The position numbers and the translations under genes are program-made. A stretch of DNA of 64,000 nucleotides from contig NZ_BSTD01000001.1 in the NCBI RefSeq assembly GCF_030269325.1, positions 1,566,681-1,630,680 of the forward strand. Reading direction: 5' to 3'. Positions 8,481 through 18,931 of the stretch are shown one piece after another. Under the pieces are notes generated by a model. The model ran no database searches. It was given only the letters and a program-made list of their open reading frames with translations, and was not told the DNA's origin. Position 1 is the stretch's first letter. Every line of letters begins with the position of its first letter. This DNA comes from Amycolatopsis sp. NBRC 101858. GTDB lineage: Bacteria; Actinomycetota; Actinomycetes; Mycobacteriales; Pseudonocardiaceae.

Positions 8481-8584
8481 GCGCAGAGCACCGGGACGCC
8501 CGGAACCGCGGGGTCGGAGGCAAAGGCTGTTCACCTCCGAGCGACAGCCGCCGCCCGGCGCCAACGGCCGACAACCCAGAAAGA

Positions 8585-8731
8585 GCTGGGTGGTCATCCC
8601 GTCGCCTGAGGCCGTCAAATCACTTCGAGCCAGGCCCGCAACCCGCCCACAAAAGGCGAGCCGAAAACGCAAGCTTGCGGGCCTGGCTCGAAGTGATAGG
8701 CCTCGCTCAGGCGACGGGATGACCACCCAGC
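8585..8731. repeat. 147-bp near-perfect inverted repeat (giant hairpin)
   Basis: Outer arms 8585-8610 and 8706-8731 are a perfect 26-bp inverted repeat. Inner arms 8619-8641 and 8675-8697 are a perfect 23-bp inverted repeat. A symmetric 8/8 internal loop separates them and a 33-base apical loop contains a small CGCC/GGCG stem. No transposase, target-site duplication or U-tract is seen. It lies between two plus-strand genes and could be a structured RNA, a non-autonomous mobile element or a genus-specific dispersed repeat. Confidence 0.85.
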
Positions 8732-9020
8732 GACCCCAACCCAAAGGCAAGACGAAAGCAGAACCCGAGGCCATCCCAGAGCCTGCCCGTCCGGCGAGGA
8801 CACCCTTTCCACCCACGGCAGCACACTCGAGCAAGCCGCCGCCCGGCACAAAACGGGACCAACGGACCCCCCGATGAGCAAACACTTCAAAGGCCCCATC
8901 AGACGACCGTCCACAAACCTGGGTCACCTGTCCCACCCCACAGCCCACCTGTCCGAACGCCACCCGGGAAACCACGTTTGGCCACCCCGCCGAACGGGAA
9001 CCACCCACCGCGGAAAGGCG
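8732..9020. other. non-coding stretch after the giant hairpin
   Basis: About 290 bases before the DUF72 start. I see no convincing coding pattern, no RNA fold and no clear promoter apart from a GGAAAGG purine run at 9012-9018 close to the next start. Confidence 0.5.
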
Positions 9021-9878
9021 GTGAGAACGATCGCCGAAATCCGCATCGGAACATCCGGGTGGCGCTACCCGCCATGGCGCGGGGACTTCTACCCGCCCGG
9101 ACTGGCCCAGCGCCGAGAGCTCGAATACCTCTCACGCCGGATGAACTCCGTCGAGATCAACGGCTCCTTCTACTCACTGCAACGCCCGGAGCGGTACCGC
9201 GCTTGGTTCGACGAGACCCCGTCGGGCTTCCTCTTCGCCGTGAAGGGCGGCCGCTTCATCACGCACATGAAGCAACTCCGCGACGTCGAAACGGCACTGG
9301 CGAACTTCTACGCGTCCGGCATCCTCGCCCTCGGCGCAAAACTGGGCCCGTTCCTCTGGCAGCTCCCACCGAGACTCACGTTCGACCCCGACCGCCTCGC
9401 GAACTTCTTCACCCTCCTGCCCCGCACCACGACCGACGCGGCCGAGCTCGCAAAGAAGCACGACGACAAGCTGAAAGGACCGCCCCACCTCGAAGCCGGA
9501 CCGCGCAAGCCACTCCGGCACGCGCTCGAAGTCCGTCACCCCAGCTTCACCGAGCCCGCGGCGAAAGAACTGCTCCGAAGAAACGGGATCGCCCTGGTCG
9601 TCGCCGACACCGCGGGCAAGTGGCCGTTCCTCGAAGACCAGACCGCGGACTTCGCCTACGTCCGCCTCCACGGTGACGAGGAGCTGTACGTCAGCGGCTA
9701 CTCGGACCGGGCCCTGCGCGAGTGGGCCGAAAAGATCCGGGCCTGGCACGACGGCGGCCAGCGTGACGTCCACGTCTACTTCGACAACGACGTCAAGGTC
9801 GAGGCACCGCGCAACGCCGAGACCCTCGCCGAACTGCTCGGTATCTCCCCACCGAACGAGACAGTGAGTGGACAGTGA
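9021..9878 (+). CDS. DUF72 (YecE-like) protein
   Basis: 285 residues. The start IGTSGWRYPPWRGDFYPPG near the N-terminus is the DUF72 signature, followed by LEYLSRRMNSVEINGSFY, FLFAVKGGRFITH, LGPFLWQLPP, ALEVRHPSF and YVRLHGDEELYVSGY, all family blocks in the usual order. DUF72 is a TIM-barrel family, proposed to relate to metal or nucleic-acid enzymes but without a settled function. GTG at 9021 is chosen because family homology begins there; the in-frame extension to 8874 has no family resemblance and atypical composition. Stands alone on the plus strand before the convergent SARP regulator. Confidence 0.88.
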   Translation: MRTIAEIRIGTSGWRYPPWRGDFYPPGLAQRRELEYLSRRMNSVEINGSFYSLQRPERYRAWFDETPSGFLFAVKGGRFITHMKQLRDVETALANFYASGILALGAKLGPFLWQLPPRLTFDPDRLANFFTLLPRTTTDAAELAKKHDDKLKGPPHLEAGPRKPLRHALEVRHPSFTEPAAKELLRRNGIALVVADTAGKWPFLEDQTADFAYVRLHGDEELYVSGYSDRALREWAEKIRAWHDGGQRDVHVYFDNDVKVEAPRNAETLAELLGISPPNETVSGQ

Positions 9879-9966
9879 GCGCCATCGGCTTGAGTGGGAC
9901 CCGCGGGCCGGACCGGCTTGCGTGCTGTCGCTGGGGGTCGGCACGCGGGCGGTCCGCCCGGCACAG

Positions 9967-12753
9967 TCAGCCGCCGGCCGCGACCAGCGCCGCCAGCTTC
10001 GCGCGCACGTCGTCCGCGTCCGGGTGGCCGAGCTCCGTCAGCAGCCGCACCGACCGGACCCAGCACTCGCGGGCCACCGCCCGATCCCCGTGGCGCAGGT
10101 GGATCGTGCCGAGCTGAGCCAATACGTCCGCCGCCTCGTACTGCTCGCCCATCTCGAAGAACATCGCGACCGAGTCGCGGACGCACGCGATCCCCTCGTC
10201 CACCCGGCCCAGCCCCACCAGCGCCAGCCCGCGCGTGTGCTGCGTGAACCGCGTGTCCACCGGCTCGCCGTCCGGGCCGAGCACCGCCAGCGCCGCGTCG
10301 GCCAGCCGCAACGCCTGGTCGTGGTCGCCCATCGACGTGCAGATGTCGCCCAGCGCCCGCAGCACACTCGCCTCGAACGCCCCCAACCCCAGCTCGCGGA
10401 CGATCTCCAGCGCCTGCATGCCGTGCTCGTACGCCCAGGCGTAGTCGTCGAGGTTGTGCGCCGCCATCGCGAGGTTGTACTGCGCCCGCGCCTCGCCCTC
10501 CCGCGCACCGAGCTCGCGCTGGATCGCCAGCACCTGCTCCAGGAACCGCCGCGACTCGTCGTACTGCCGCGCGACGCCGTTGACGACGCCGAGCCCGCTC
10601 AGGATGCCCGCCTCGCCCGGACGATGACCGCTCGCCCGCGCGGCTTCGAGCGCCACCGCGAACACCGAGCGCCACTCGTCGAGCCGCGAGCTCGTCACGA
10701 AGTAGCTCTGCAGCAGCCAAGCCAGCTTCCAGCAGACGTCGTCACGCCGGCGCCGCGCCAGGTGGACCGCGGCGATCAGGTTGCCGGCTTCCTCACCGAA
10801 CCAGGCCAAAGCCTCGTGGTACGCCGCGAACGTCAGGCCGCCGTCGAGGTCATCGAGGTCCAGCAGCCGGTAGTAGCGCTCGGGCCGCATCCGCCGTGAC
10901 GCGCTCAGCGCCGACGCCAGGTACCAGTCCAGCAGCCGATCCAACGCCGCGTCGCGCTGCGAAGCCGAGTCGACCTGCGAAGCGACTTCGCCCGCGTACG
11001 CCCGGATGAGGTCGTGGAACTGGTAGCGACCCGGCCGCGGCTGGGCGAGCAGGTGCGCGGCGGCCAGGGTTTCCAGCATGGGCCGCGTCGTCGTGACGTC
11101 CAGCCCGGCGACCGCAGCGGCCGCCGGCGCGGTGAAGTCGACGCCGGTGGTCAGCCCGAGCAGCCGCAGCAACCGCGCCGTCCCCGGCTCCAGCGCCTGG
11201 TAGGAGTAGGAGAACACCGAGCGGATGTTCGTGCCTTCGCCATCGGCGAGGTCGAACGAGCCGAGCAGGTCGGCCTCGAGCGAGTCGACGAACTCGTCGA
11301 GCGCCAGGTCGGGGAACTGCGCCGCCCGCACGGCGAGGATCCGGATCGCCAGCGGCAGCCCGCCGCAGTGGCGCACGAACCGCTCGGTCGCGGCGGGATC
11401 GCGCGCCACCCGGTCGAGGCCGATCGCCGACGCGAGCAGCTCGACGGCGTCCTCCTCGCCGAGTTCCTCCAGCGCGATCCGTCGCGCGCCGTGCGTCGCG
11501 ACCAGCGCTCGCAACTGCCAGCGGCTCGTGATCACGACCAGGCAGCCCGGCCCGGGCAGCAGCGGGCGCACCTGCTCGGTGCGGTTGGCGTTGTCGAGCA
11601 CGACCAGCAGCCGGCGCCCCGCGCTGTGCGTCCGCCAGCTCGCCGCGCGGCCGTCGAGGTCGTCCGGGATCGCGTCGCACGGCACGCCGAGCGCGGTCAG
11701 CATCGCCTCCAGCGCCGCCGACGGCTCGACCGGCTCGCCGGGCCCGTAGCCGCGCAGGTTGAGGTAGACCTGCCCGCCGGGGAACCGGTCGGCGATCTCG
11801 TGCGCGAAGTGCACGGCCAGCGTCGTCTTCCCGATGCCGCCCATGCCCTCGACGGACGCGATCGGCGTCGACGTCCCGGCGTCGATCGCCTCCGGCAGCA
11901 GCGCGTGCAACGCCTTGAGGTCGCACTCGCGCCCGGAGAACGCCCGCAGGTCGGCCGGCAGCTGGTGCGGCACCTGCGGTTCGGCGCCGAGCCGGTAGCG
12001 CGGCACCACGTGACCACTGTCGCTCCCGGTGAGGATCGCCTGGCGGGTGCGCTGCAGCGACGGCCCCGGGTCGAGCCCGAGCTCCTCGGCCAGCACGTCG
12101 CTGATCCGGCGGTGGACGTCGAGTGCGTCGGCTTGGCGCCCTGACCGGTACAGCGCGACCATCAGCTGCTCGTGCAAACGCTCCCGCAGCGGGTTTTCCC
12201 TGGTCAGCCGGGTCAGTTCGGGGACGATGGTGCCGTACTCGCCGACGTCGAGCAGGGCGTCCGCCCACTGCTCTCGCACGCGCAGCCGTTCTTCGGCCAG
12301 CTGACCGGCCTCGTCGCGGTGCAGGGCGTCCGACTCGACGTTCAGCAGCGCCGGGCCGCGCCACTGCCCGAGCGCGTCGGCGAAGTGCGCGGCCGCCCGG
12401 CGGCTTTCGCCGCGGTCCATCGCGGCCTTGCCCCGGGTGGCGAGGGCGCGAAACCGGGAGAGGTCCAGCCGGTCGTCCGCGACCTCGATCAGGTAGCCGC
12501 CGCTCTCGGTGCGGATCGCGACCTGGTCGCCGAGCGCGCGGCGCAGGCGCAGCACGTACGTCTGGAGCGCGCCCTTGGAGCGGCGGCGGTCGTCGTCCCA
12601 GAGCCAGCGGCCGAGCTCGTCGACCGGCACGACCCGGTTCGCGCGCAGCAAAAGCCCGGCCAGGACGATCAACGGCCGGCTGCCCCCGAGCGGCACCGGG
12701 TGGCCGTCTGCCGTGACCTCGGCCGGACCCAGCACGCGGAAGTCGAGGACCAC
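9967..12753 (-). CDS. AfsR/SARP-type regulator with NB-ARC ATPase and TPR domains
   Basis: 928 residues. The N-terminal winged-helix Trans_reg_C domain (FRVLGPAEVTADG, GGSRPLIVLAGLLLRAN) is followed by a bacterial transcriptional activation domain (ENPLRERLHEQLMVALYRSG, QADALDVHRRISDVLAEELG). The NB-ARC ATPase comes next (Walker A GMGGIGKTTLAVHF at about 303-316, then LLVVLDNANRTEQ and VVITSRWQLRALV). C-terminal tetratricopeptide repeats end the protein. This is the AfsR architecture; such proteins integrate Ser/Thr kinase signals and nucleotide binding to activate secondary-metabolism genes. GTG at 12753 puts the start at the domain boundary. No biosynthetic cluster is adjacent, so its target is open. 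A second AfsR-like gene is at 57.5-60.2 kb. Confidence 0.92.
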   Translation of the reverse strand: MVLDFRVLGPAEVTADGHPVPLGGSRPLIVLAGLLLRANRVVPVDELGRWLWDDDRRRSKGALQTYVLRLRRALGDQVAIRTESGGYLIEVADDRLDLSRFRALATRGKAAMDRGESRRAAAHFADALGQWRGPALLNVESDALHRDEAGQLAEERLRVREQWADALLDVGEYGTIVPELTRLTRENPLRERLHEQLMVALYRSGRQADALDVHRRISDVLAEELGLDPGPSLQRTRQAILTGSDSGHVVPRYRLGAEPQVPHQLPADLRAFSGRECDLKALHALLPEAIDAGTSTPIASVEGMGGIGKTTLAVHFAHEIADRFPGGQVYLNLRGYGPGEPVEPSAALEAMLTALGVPCDAIPDDLDGRAASWRTHSAGRRLLVVLDNANRTEQVRPLLPGPGCLVVITSRWQLRALVATHGARRIALEELGEEDAVELLASAIGLDRVARDPAATERFVRHCGGLPLAIRILAVRAAQFPDLALDEFVDSLEADLLGSFDLADGEGTNIRSVFSYSYQALEPGTARLLRLLGLTTGVDFTAPAAAAVAGLDVTTTRPMLETLAAAHLLAQPRPGRYQFHDLIRAYAGEVASQVDSASQRDAALDRLLDWYLASALSASRRMRPERYYRLLDLDDLDGGLTFAAYHEALAWFGEEAGNLIAAVHLARRRRDDVCWKLAWLLQSYFVTSSRLDEWRSVFAVALEAARASGHRPGEAGILSGLGVVNGVARQYDESRRFLEQVLAIQRELGAREGEARAQYNLAMAAHNLDDYAWAYEHGMQALEIVRELGLGAFEASVLRALGDICTSMGDHDQALRLADAALAVLGPDGEPVDTRFTQHTRGLALVGLGRVDEGIACVRDSVAMFFEMGEQYEAADVLAQLGTIHLRHGDRAVARECWVRSVRLLTELGHPDADDVRAKLAALVAAGG

Positions 12754-12825
12754 GGAGTCATTCTGGCCGGAAACGCGCTGTTCGGCACCCGTTCGCCGAA
12801 GTCGGGAGTGGCATGATCGGCGACG

Positions 12826-13755
12826 ATGAAGGTCTACGCGATCCCCCTGCGCAACCGGTTCCGCGGCATCACGGTCCGGGAAGGCGTCCTGCTGCCCGGC
12901 CCGGCGGGCTGGGGCGAGTTCTGCCCGTTCGCCGACTACTCCGACGCCGAGAGCGTCCCCTGGCTGCACGCGGCGCTGGAAGCGAGCGAGACGGGCTGGC
13001 CGGCGCCGGTCCGCGACCGGGTCGAGGTGAACACGACGGTGCCGGTCGTCACCCCGGAGAAGGCGTACGAACTGGTCCGCGCGTCCGGCTGCCGGACGGC
13101 GAAGGTGAAGGTGGCCGACCCGCGCTCGACGGTGGCGGACGACTGCGAGCGGGTGGCGGCGGTCCGCGACGCGCTCGGCCCGTCCGGCGCGGTGCGCGTC
13201 GACGCGAACATGGCGTGGGACGTCGACACGGCGGTCCGCGCGATCACCGACCTCGACAAGGCGGCGGGCGGGCTGGAGTACGCGGAGCAGCCGTGCCCGA
13301 CGATCGAGGACTTGGCGGCGGTCCGCCGCCGGGTACCGGTCCGCATCGCGGCGGACGAGTCGATCCGCCGGGCCGAGGACCCGCTGAAGGTGGCGGTCGC
13401 GGGGGCGGCGGACATCGCGGTGCTGAAGGTGGCCCCGCTGGGTGGCGTGCGCCGGGCGCTGGAGGTGGCGGAGGCGTGCGGGCTGCCGTGCGTGGTGTCG
13501 TCGGCGGTGGAGACGAGCGTCGGCCTGGCGGCCGGACTGGCATTGGCGGGCGCCCTGCCGGAGCTAGAATTCGCGTGCGGACTGGGGACGATTTCGTTGC
13601 TGGAAGGCGACGTCTGCGCGGCACCACTGTCCCCTGTGGACGGATACCTGCCGGTGCTGCGCGAGGCCCCGGAGCCGACGGACGCATACCTGGCGGCACC
13701 CGAGGTAGAGGCGGCATGGCGGGATCGCCTGGCCCGGGTCCACGCCCTGTGCTGA
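12826..13755 (+). CDS. menC: o-succinylbenzoate synthase
   Basis: 309-residue enolase-superfamily enzyme that dehydrates SHCHC to o-succinylbenzoate in menaquinone synthesis. Seen: catalytic lysine region AKVKVADP, metal ligands in VRVDANMAWD, YAEQPCPT and RIAADESIRR, second lysine in AVLKVAPLGG, and the C-terminal SSAVETSVGLAAG and ACGLGT blocks typical of actinobacterial MenC. Length fits the compact actinobacterial type. No other men gene is in the window. The final codons form the left arm of a terminator hairpin with the stop codon in its loop. Confidence 0.9.
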   Translation: MKVYAIPLRNRFRGITVREGVLLPGPAGWGEFCPFADYSDAESVPWLHAALEASETGWPAPVRDRVEVNTTVPVVTPEKAYELVRASGCRTAKVKVADPRSTVADDCERVAAVRDALGPSGAVRVDANMAWDVDTAVRAITDLDKAAGGLEYAEQPCPTIEDLAAVRRRVPVRIAADESIRRAEDPLKVAVAGAADIAVLKVAPLGGVRRALEVAEACGLPCVVSSAVETSVGLAAGLALAGALPELEFACGLGTISLLEGDVCAAPLSPVDGYLPVLREAPEPTDAYLAAPEVEAAWRDRLARVHALC

Positions 13756-13769
13756 GCGTGGACCCGGGC
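13732..13769. terminator. bidirectional terminator hairpin spanning the menC stop
   Basis: Perfect 14-bp stem GCCCGGGTCCACGC (13732-13745) with its complement (13756-13769) and a 10-base loop holding the menC TGA. It sits between convergent genes and can serve both. Confidence 0.7.
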
Positions 13770-13777
13770 TCACGACG

Positions 13778-14548
13778 TCAAGCGGCTTGCCAGGCCGAGT
13801 CGTAGGCCCGCACGAGCCACCGGTCGGCCCAGGCCCGATCCGGCTGCTCCGGCAGCGGCGACGCACCCCGCACCAGCCGGTCGAGCCGATCTTCCAGCTC
13901 CGCGGCGGCCGCGATGGCTTCGTCCTGGGTGTGCTTCCCGCGCCGCAGGTCGCGCAGCCAGGTCAGCCAGGGTTCGGCGATCGGCAGCGTCATCCGGCCG
14001 GTCTCGAGCAGCTCGACGCCCTGCACGCCCAGGCGCACCATGTGCATGGCGTACTTGGTGTCGAAGCCGTACTTCTCGATCAGCTCCGGCCGGTTGACCT
14101 TGATCGCGCCGTCGAGCATCCGCTGCCGCTGGGTCCGCAGGTAGCCCGCGAACCGCAGCCCGGCCTGCCGCGACACGATCTTCGCGGCGTTCGCGCGCAG
14201 TTCGTGGCCCAGCTCGGTGATCCGCACGATCTCGTTGCCGGGAACGAAGAGCGGCAGCAGGATCGTCGGGTTTCCGGTGAGGGCCAGGCCCATCCACTTG
14301 CGCAGCGAGTAGACGATGAGGTCCAGATCCCCGGGCCCGGACCGGACGCCTTCGGGCTGGGTGCGGAAGATGTACTGCTCGAACCGCCGAAGCCCGCTGA
14401 CGTACTCGGCCGGCTCCACGCACAGCCCCATTTCGTCGCGGTCATCCTGACCGTCGACGGCGGTACCGTGCAGTCCGGATCCGACCTGGCAGCGCAGGAT
14501 CGTCCCCCGCTCGGCGATCGCGGCGAATTCGGGCGTGTCGTGCTTCAT
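13778..14548 (-). CDS. RlaP-like predicted nucleotidyltransferase
   Basis: 256 residues from ATG at 14548, the start that keeps the conserved N-terminus (TILRCQVGSGLHGTAV). The pol-beta nucleotidyltransferase signature is present as GSGLHG (23-28) followed by DDRDEMG (35-41), matching the G-S-x3-G...D-x-D pattern of the PF10127 family that includes the RNA-repair protein RlaP. A helical C-terminal half (FAGYLRTQRQRMLDG, KYAMHMVRLGVQGVELL) follows. Family members are thought to transfer nucleotides to RNA or proteins; the substrate is not known. No RNA ligase or phosphatase partner is adjacent. A TACAAC box eight bases upstream suggests a leaderless transcript. Confidence 0.8.
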   Translation of the reverse strand: MKHDTPEFAAIAERGTILRCQVGSGLHGTAVDGQDDRDEMGLCVEPAEYVSGLRRFEQYIFRTQPEGVRSGPGDLDLIVYSLRKWMGLALTGNPTILLPLFVPGNEIVRITELGHELRANAAKIVSRQAGLRFAGYLRTQRQRMLDGAIKVNRPELIEKYGFDTKYAMHMVRLGVQGVELLETGRMTLPIAEPWLTWLRDLRRGKHTQDEAIAAAAELEDRLDRLVRGASPLPEQPDRAWADRWLVRAYDSAWQAA

Positions 14549-14556
14549 GGTCCGAA

Positions 14557-14562
14557 GTTGTA
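14557..14562 (-). promoter_or_regulatory. possible -10 box of nucleotidyltransferase gene
   Basis: On the minus strand TACAAC, eight bases before the ATG at 14548; no ribosome-binding site between. The final C departs from TANNNT. Confidence 0.35.
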
Positions 14563-14670
14563 CCGGGCGCACACCACCGCGGGCACGTGGTTTTCCCCGA
14601 GGGCAAGTTCAGGGTCGGCTCCGGGCCGTTCCCGATGTTGCCGGGGGTCCCCGGAAGCCACCATTGAGCC

Positions 14671-14889
14671 ATGACGAACAGCGTGTACACCCCGGAAACC
14701 ACCAAGAAGCTCCGCCGCAGCACCACCGACAAGATGCTCACCGGCGTCTGCGGTGGCTGGGCCACCTACCTCGGCATCGACGCCAGCGTTCTCCGCATCG
14801 GCATGGTCGCCGCCGTCTTCCTCTCCGTCGGCATTGCGATTCCGGTCTACGTCGCCGCCGCCATCCTGACTCCGGAAGAGGGTTCCTGA
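14671..14889 (+). CDS. PspC-domain membrane protein
   Basis: 72 residues. The PspC signature LRRSTTDKMLTGVCGGWATYLG is followed by a membrane segment (about 42-65, RIGMVAAVFLSVGIAIPVYV) and the typical end ILTPEE. PspC proteins respond to envelope stress; in actinomycetes short stand-alone versions are common. A perfect terminator hairpin follows 111 bases after the stop. Confidence 0.85.
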   Translation: MTNSVYTPETTKKLRRSTTDKMLTGVCGGWATYLGIDASVLRIGMVAAVFLSVGIAIPVYVAAAILTPEEGS

Positions 14890-15000
14890 CCCCGGGCGGG
14901 CGGCGGCTCGCAGGGGGAGTCGACGCCCGCCGGATGACCGGGGGTGTGCCGCGGGTGTCGGGGGACGCCGCGGGCGCCGGTCCACGGGGAACCGGCGCGT

Positions 15001-15037
15001 GAACGGCCCGGACGCCAAGGGGAAGTCCGGGCCGTTC
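15001..15037 (+). terminator. hairpin terminator after pspC-like gene
   Basis: Perfect 13-bp stem GAACGGCCCGGAC (15001-15013) and complement (15025-15037) with an 11-base loop. No clear U-run, as is usual in high-GC actinomycetes. Confidence 0.6.
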
Positions 15038-15095
15038 GGCCGAGTACGGTAGGCCGAGCGGCCCAAAAGGACACCGCGAACCCCGGACGAGGGGT

Positions 15096-15101
15096 TAGGG
15101 T
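15096..15101 (+). promoter_or_regulatory. -10 box for leaderless small membrane protein
   Basis: TAGGGT, eight bases, then GTG at 15110, with no ribosome-binding site. Confidence 0.5.
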
Positions 15102-15109
15102 TCGCGGTC

Positions 15110-15433
15110 GTGGATCAAGGGAGCAGAACGGCGGCGAAGATCGTCGTCGGGATCTTGGGTGGGCTCTACCTGATCGCCGGGCTGGGGCTGACCGCCTTGG
15201 CCGCGTACACGGCGCTCGCCTTCGACGACACCGGCAGCACGACGACCACCAGGACCGTGCTGTACACCGCCGCCGCGCTCGCGATCTGGGTGCTGCTGAC
15301 CGGCATCGGCGCGATCGTCGCCGCGCTGGAAGTCGAAGAAGCGAGTACCGCCTGGCTCGGGGGCCTCGGCGTGCTCGCGCTCGGCGTCGTGATCGTCGGC
15401 GCCTATGCCGTCTGGTTCTTCACCAAGCCGTGA
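15110..15433 (+). CDS. small three-helix membrane protein of unknown function
   Basis: 107 residues, GTG start with a TAGGGT box eight bases upstream. Three hydrophobic segments are visible: about 10-37 (IVVGILGGLYLIAGLGLTAL), 48-70 (TVLYTAAALAIWVLLTGIGA) and 80-104. A TTTT-rich loop lies between the first two. I recognise no family. It is bounded by terminators on both sides, so it is a single-gene unit. Codon pattern and start signal support a real gene. Confidence 0.6.
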   Translation: MDQGSRTAAKIVVGILGGLYLIAGLGLTALAAYTALAFDDTGSTTTTRTVLYTAAALAIWVLLTGIGAIVAALEVEEASTAWLGGLGVLALGVVIVGAYAVWFFTKP

Positions 15434-15435
15434 AA

Positions 15436-15475
15436 CGGAAAAGCCCGGCCCGCCGAAGCGGACCGGGCTTTTCCG
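15436..15475. terminator. bidirectional terminator (small membrane gene / groEL)
   Basis: Perfect 13-bp stem CGGAAAAGCCCGG (15436-15448) with complement (15463-15475). The A-run and T-run in the arms give U-tracts in both directions. It ends 16 bases from the groEL stop. Confidence 0.85.
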
Positions 15476-15490
15476 GTCAAGCGGCCGAAC

Positions 15491-17260
<1,770 letters not shown>

Positions 17261-17287
17261 TCAAGCGCGCGACCGGTGGCCGCGCAC

Positions 17288-17314
17288 TTGGCACTCAACG
17301 GCGTCGAGTGCCAA
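17288..17314. promoter_or_regulatory. CIRCE operator 1 (HrcA site) of groEL
   Basis: TTGGCACTC, nine bases, GAGTGCCAA: a perfect inverted repeat that matches the CIRCE consensus apart from one symmetrical base. Confidence 0.9.
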
Positions 17315-17322
17315 GTCCGTGT

Positions 17323-17349
17323 TTAGCACTCTGCGGGGGAGAGTGCAAG
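17323..17349. promoter_or_regulatory. CIRCE operator 2 (HrcA site) of groEL
   Basis: TTAGCACTC, nine bases, GAGTGCAAG. The left arm is exact CIRCE; the right arm departs in the last three bases. It is spaced 8 bases from operator 1. Confidence 0.8.
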
Positions 17350-17383
17350 AAGACCAGCTCAGCGCGGCACGATCAAGCGGTGC

Positions 17384-18865
17384 TCAGTTGCCCGGCTTGA
17401 TGGAGATCGACGTCGGCGGGGCGTTCAGGGATGACGTCGGGTTGCTCTGCGAGTCGCCGGGGCCCACCGGGATGTTCGGGGCCGTCGTCGTGCCGCCGCC
17501 TCCGCTGCCGCCGTCGCTGAACAGGAAGATCGCGCCGACGACCAGGCCGGCCAGCACCAGGAGGCCCAGGGCGAGGAAGATCCACTTCTTGCCGCCGCCG
17601 CTCGACGGCTGGTGGAACGCGCCCGCGCCGCCCGCGGGCATCGGGGGGCGCAGCCGCATCGGGTCCTGGCCGTAGCCCTGCGGGGGCATCCCCGGCTGCT
17701 GCTGCGGGTAGCCGTACCCCGGCGGCGGGCCCTGCGGCGGCCCGGGCGGCATCCCCTGGGGCGGCATCCCGGGCGGCGGGCCCTGCGGCGGGTAGCCGTA
17801 GCCGGGCGGCGGGCCCTGCGGCGGCATTCCCTGGGGCGGCCCCTGCGGCCCGGGCTGCTGGCCGTAGCCCGGCTGCTGTCCTCCGTACGGGTGCACGGGG
17901 GCCCCCTCTCCCTGCGGTGCGCTGTTCTGGTGCGGCCCCTGTTGTACCTGACCGGGGCGCTGCGGCGCGGGGATTCCACCCGAATTGGACCCGGGAGGGC
18001 CCGGTGGGGTGTCGGACGCCGCCTGGGGGCCGAGCGCGCGGCGGGCGGCCGCGATCATCTCGACGCAGCTGGGGTAGCGGTCGGCCGGGTTCTTGGCCAT
18101 GCCCTTGCGGATGACCTCGTCGATCGCCGGCGGCAGCGCGACGGCGCGCGAGATCGCCGGCGGGTCGCCGTTGAGGTGGCCCTTGATCACCGTCGGCACG
18201 TCGCCCTTGAACGGCGGGCTCCCGGTCAGGCAGGCGTAGAGGACGCACGTCAGCGCGTACTGGTCGGTGCGCCCGTCCAGCGGCTCGCCGCGCAGGTGCT
18301 CGGGCGCCGCGTACGTCGGCGAGCCGAGGAAGTCGCCGCCGCGCGTCCGGTGTCCCGTCGCGCCGCGCCGCGTCAGCCCGAAGTCGGCGACGTACACGTG
18401 CTCGCGCGAAGTCTCCTTCTTGGTCACGAGCACGTTGGCCGGCTTGACGTCGAGGTGGACCAGACCACGGTTGTGCAGGGTGTCGAGGGCGTCGGCGACC
18501 TGGTCGAGCATCGTCAGGGTGCGCGCGGGCGCGATCGGGCCGCCCGCGATCAGGCCGGCGAGATCGCCGCCGTCGACCATGCGCATGGCGATGTAGAGCA
18601 TGCCGTCGAGCTCGCCGAAGTCGTACAGCGGGACGACGTTGGCGTGGTCGATCGCGGACGTGTTGCGGGCCTCGTCGACGAACCGCTCGCGGAACTCGGC
18701 GTCGGTGCCGAGGTGGTCGCCGATGACCTTCAGCGCCACCTTCCGGCCCAGGCGCACGTCGGTGGCCTTGTAGGTCACGCTCATGCCGCCCTTGCCGAGC
18801 ACTCCGTCGATGCGGTAGTTGCCCAGCCGGCGACCGGTGAGGTCCCCCGACACATCGCCTGTCAC
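17384..18865 (-). CDS. membrane Ser/Thr protein kinase (PknB-like family)
   Basis: 493 residues. The kinase domain (about 16-280) has glycine loop LGKGGMSVTYKA, catalytic Lys46 (VALKV), HLDVKPANV (His137-Asp139; the usual HRD arginine is Leu, so a non-RD kinase) and DFG at 161-163. The activation segment GDFLGSPTYAAPEHL follows. A Pro/Gly/Gln-rich linker (about 295-410, repeated PPQG and PPGYGYP units) precedes one membrane segment (428-450) and a short Gly/Thr-rich outer tail with no PASTA repeats. Likely an envelope-linked signalling kinase; AfsR-type regulators are classic substrates of such kinases, and two are encoded in this window. GTG start with TAGGCT seven bases upstream, suggesting a leaderless mRNA. 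Confidence 0.93.
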   Translation of the reverse strand: MTGDVSGDLTGRRLGNYRIDGVLGKGGMSVTYKATDVRLGRKVALKVIGDHLGTDAEFRERFVDEARNTSAIDHANVVPLYDFGELDGMLYIAMRMVDGGDLAGLIAGGPIAPARTLTMLDQVADALDTLHNRGLVHLDVKPANVLVTKKETSREHVYVADFGLTRRGATGHRTRGGDFLGSPTYAAPEHLRGEPLDGRTDQYALTCVLYACLTGSPPFKGDVPTVIKGHLNGDPPAISRAVALPPAIDEVIRKGMAKNPADRYPSCVEMIAAARRALGPQAASDTPPGPPGSNSGGIPAPQRPGQVQQGPHQNSAPQGEGAPVHPYGGQQPGYGQQPGPQGPPQGMPPQGPPPGYGYPPQGPPPGMPPQGMPPGPPQGPPPGYGYPQQQPGMPPQGYGQDPMRLRPPMPAGGAGAFHQPSSGGGKKWIFLALGLLVLAGLVVGAIFLFSDGGSGGGGTTTAPNIPVGPGDSQSNPTSSLNAPPTSISIKPGN

Positions 18866-18872
18866 GCCCGGC

Positions 18873-18878
18873 AGCCTA
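18873..18878 (-). promoter_or_regulatory. -10 box for leaderless kinase mRNA
   Basis: On the minus strand TAGGCT, seven bases, then GTG at 18865, with no ribosome-binding site. Confidence 0.5.
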
Positions 18879-18931
18879 ACGTCCCTGGTTCGGCGCCTGC
18901 CGGGGGTTCGCCAATCGGGTGATGCGCGTCG

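Noticed and set aside
8585..8731. Insertion sequence
   Set aside because: No transposase frame, no target duplication visible and the ends do not resemble known IS termini; kept only as a repeat.
8590..8877. Possible small gene over the giant hairpin
   Set aside because: The frame is open on both strands because of the inverted repeat itself; no ribosome-binding site and no family resemblance.
8874..9020. Longer N-terminus of the DUF72 protein
   Set aside because: The extra 49 residues lack family similarity and the DUF72 domain starts right after the GTG at 9021.
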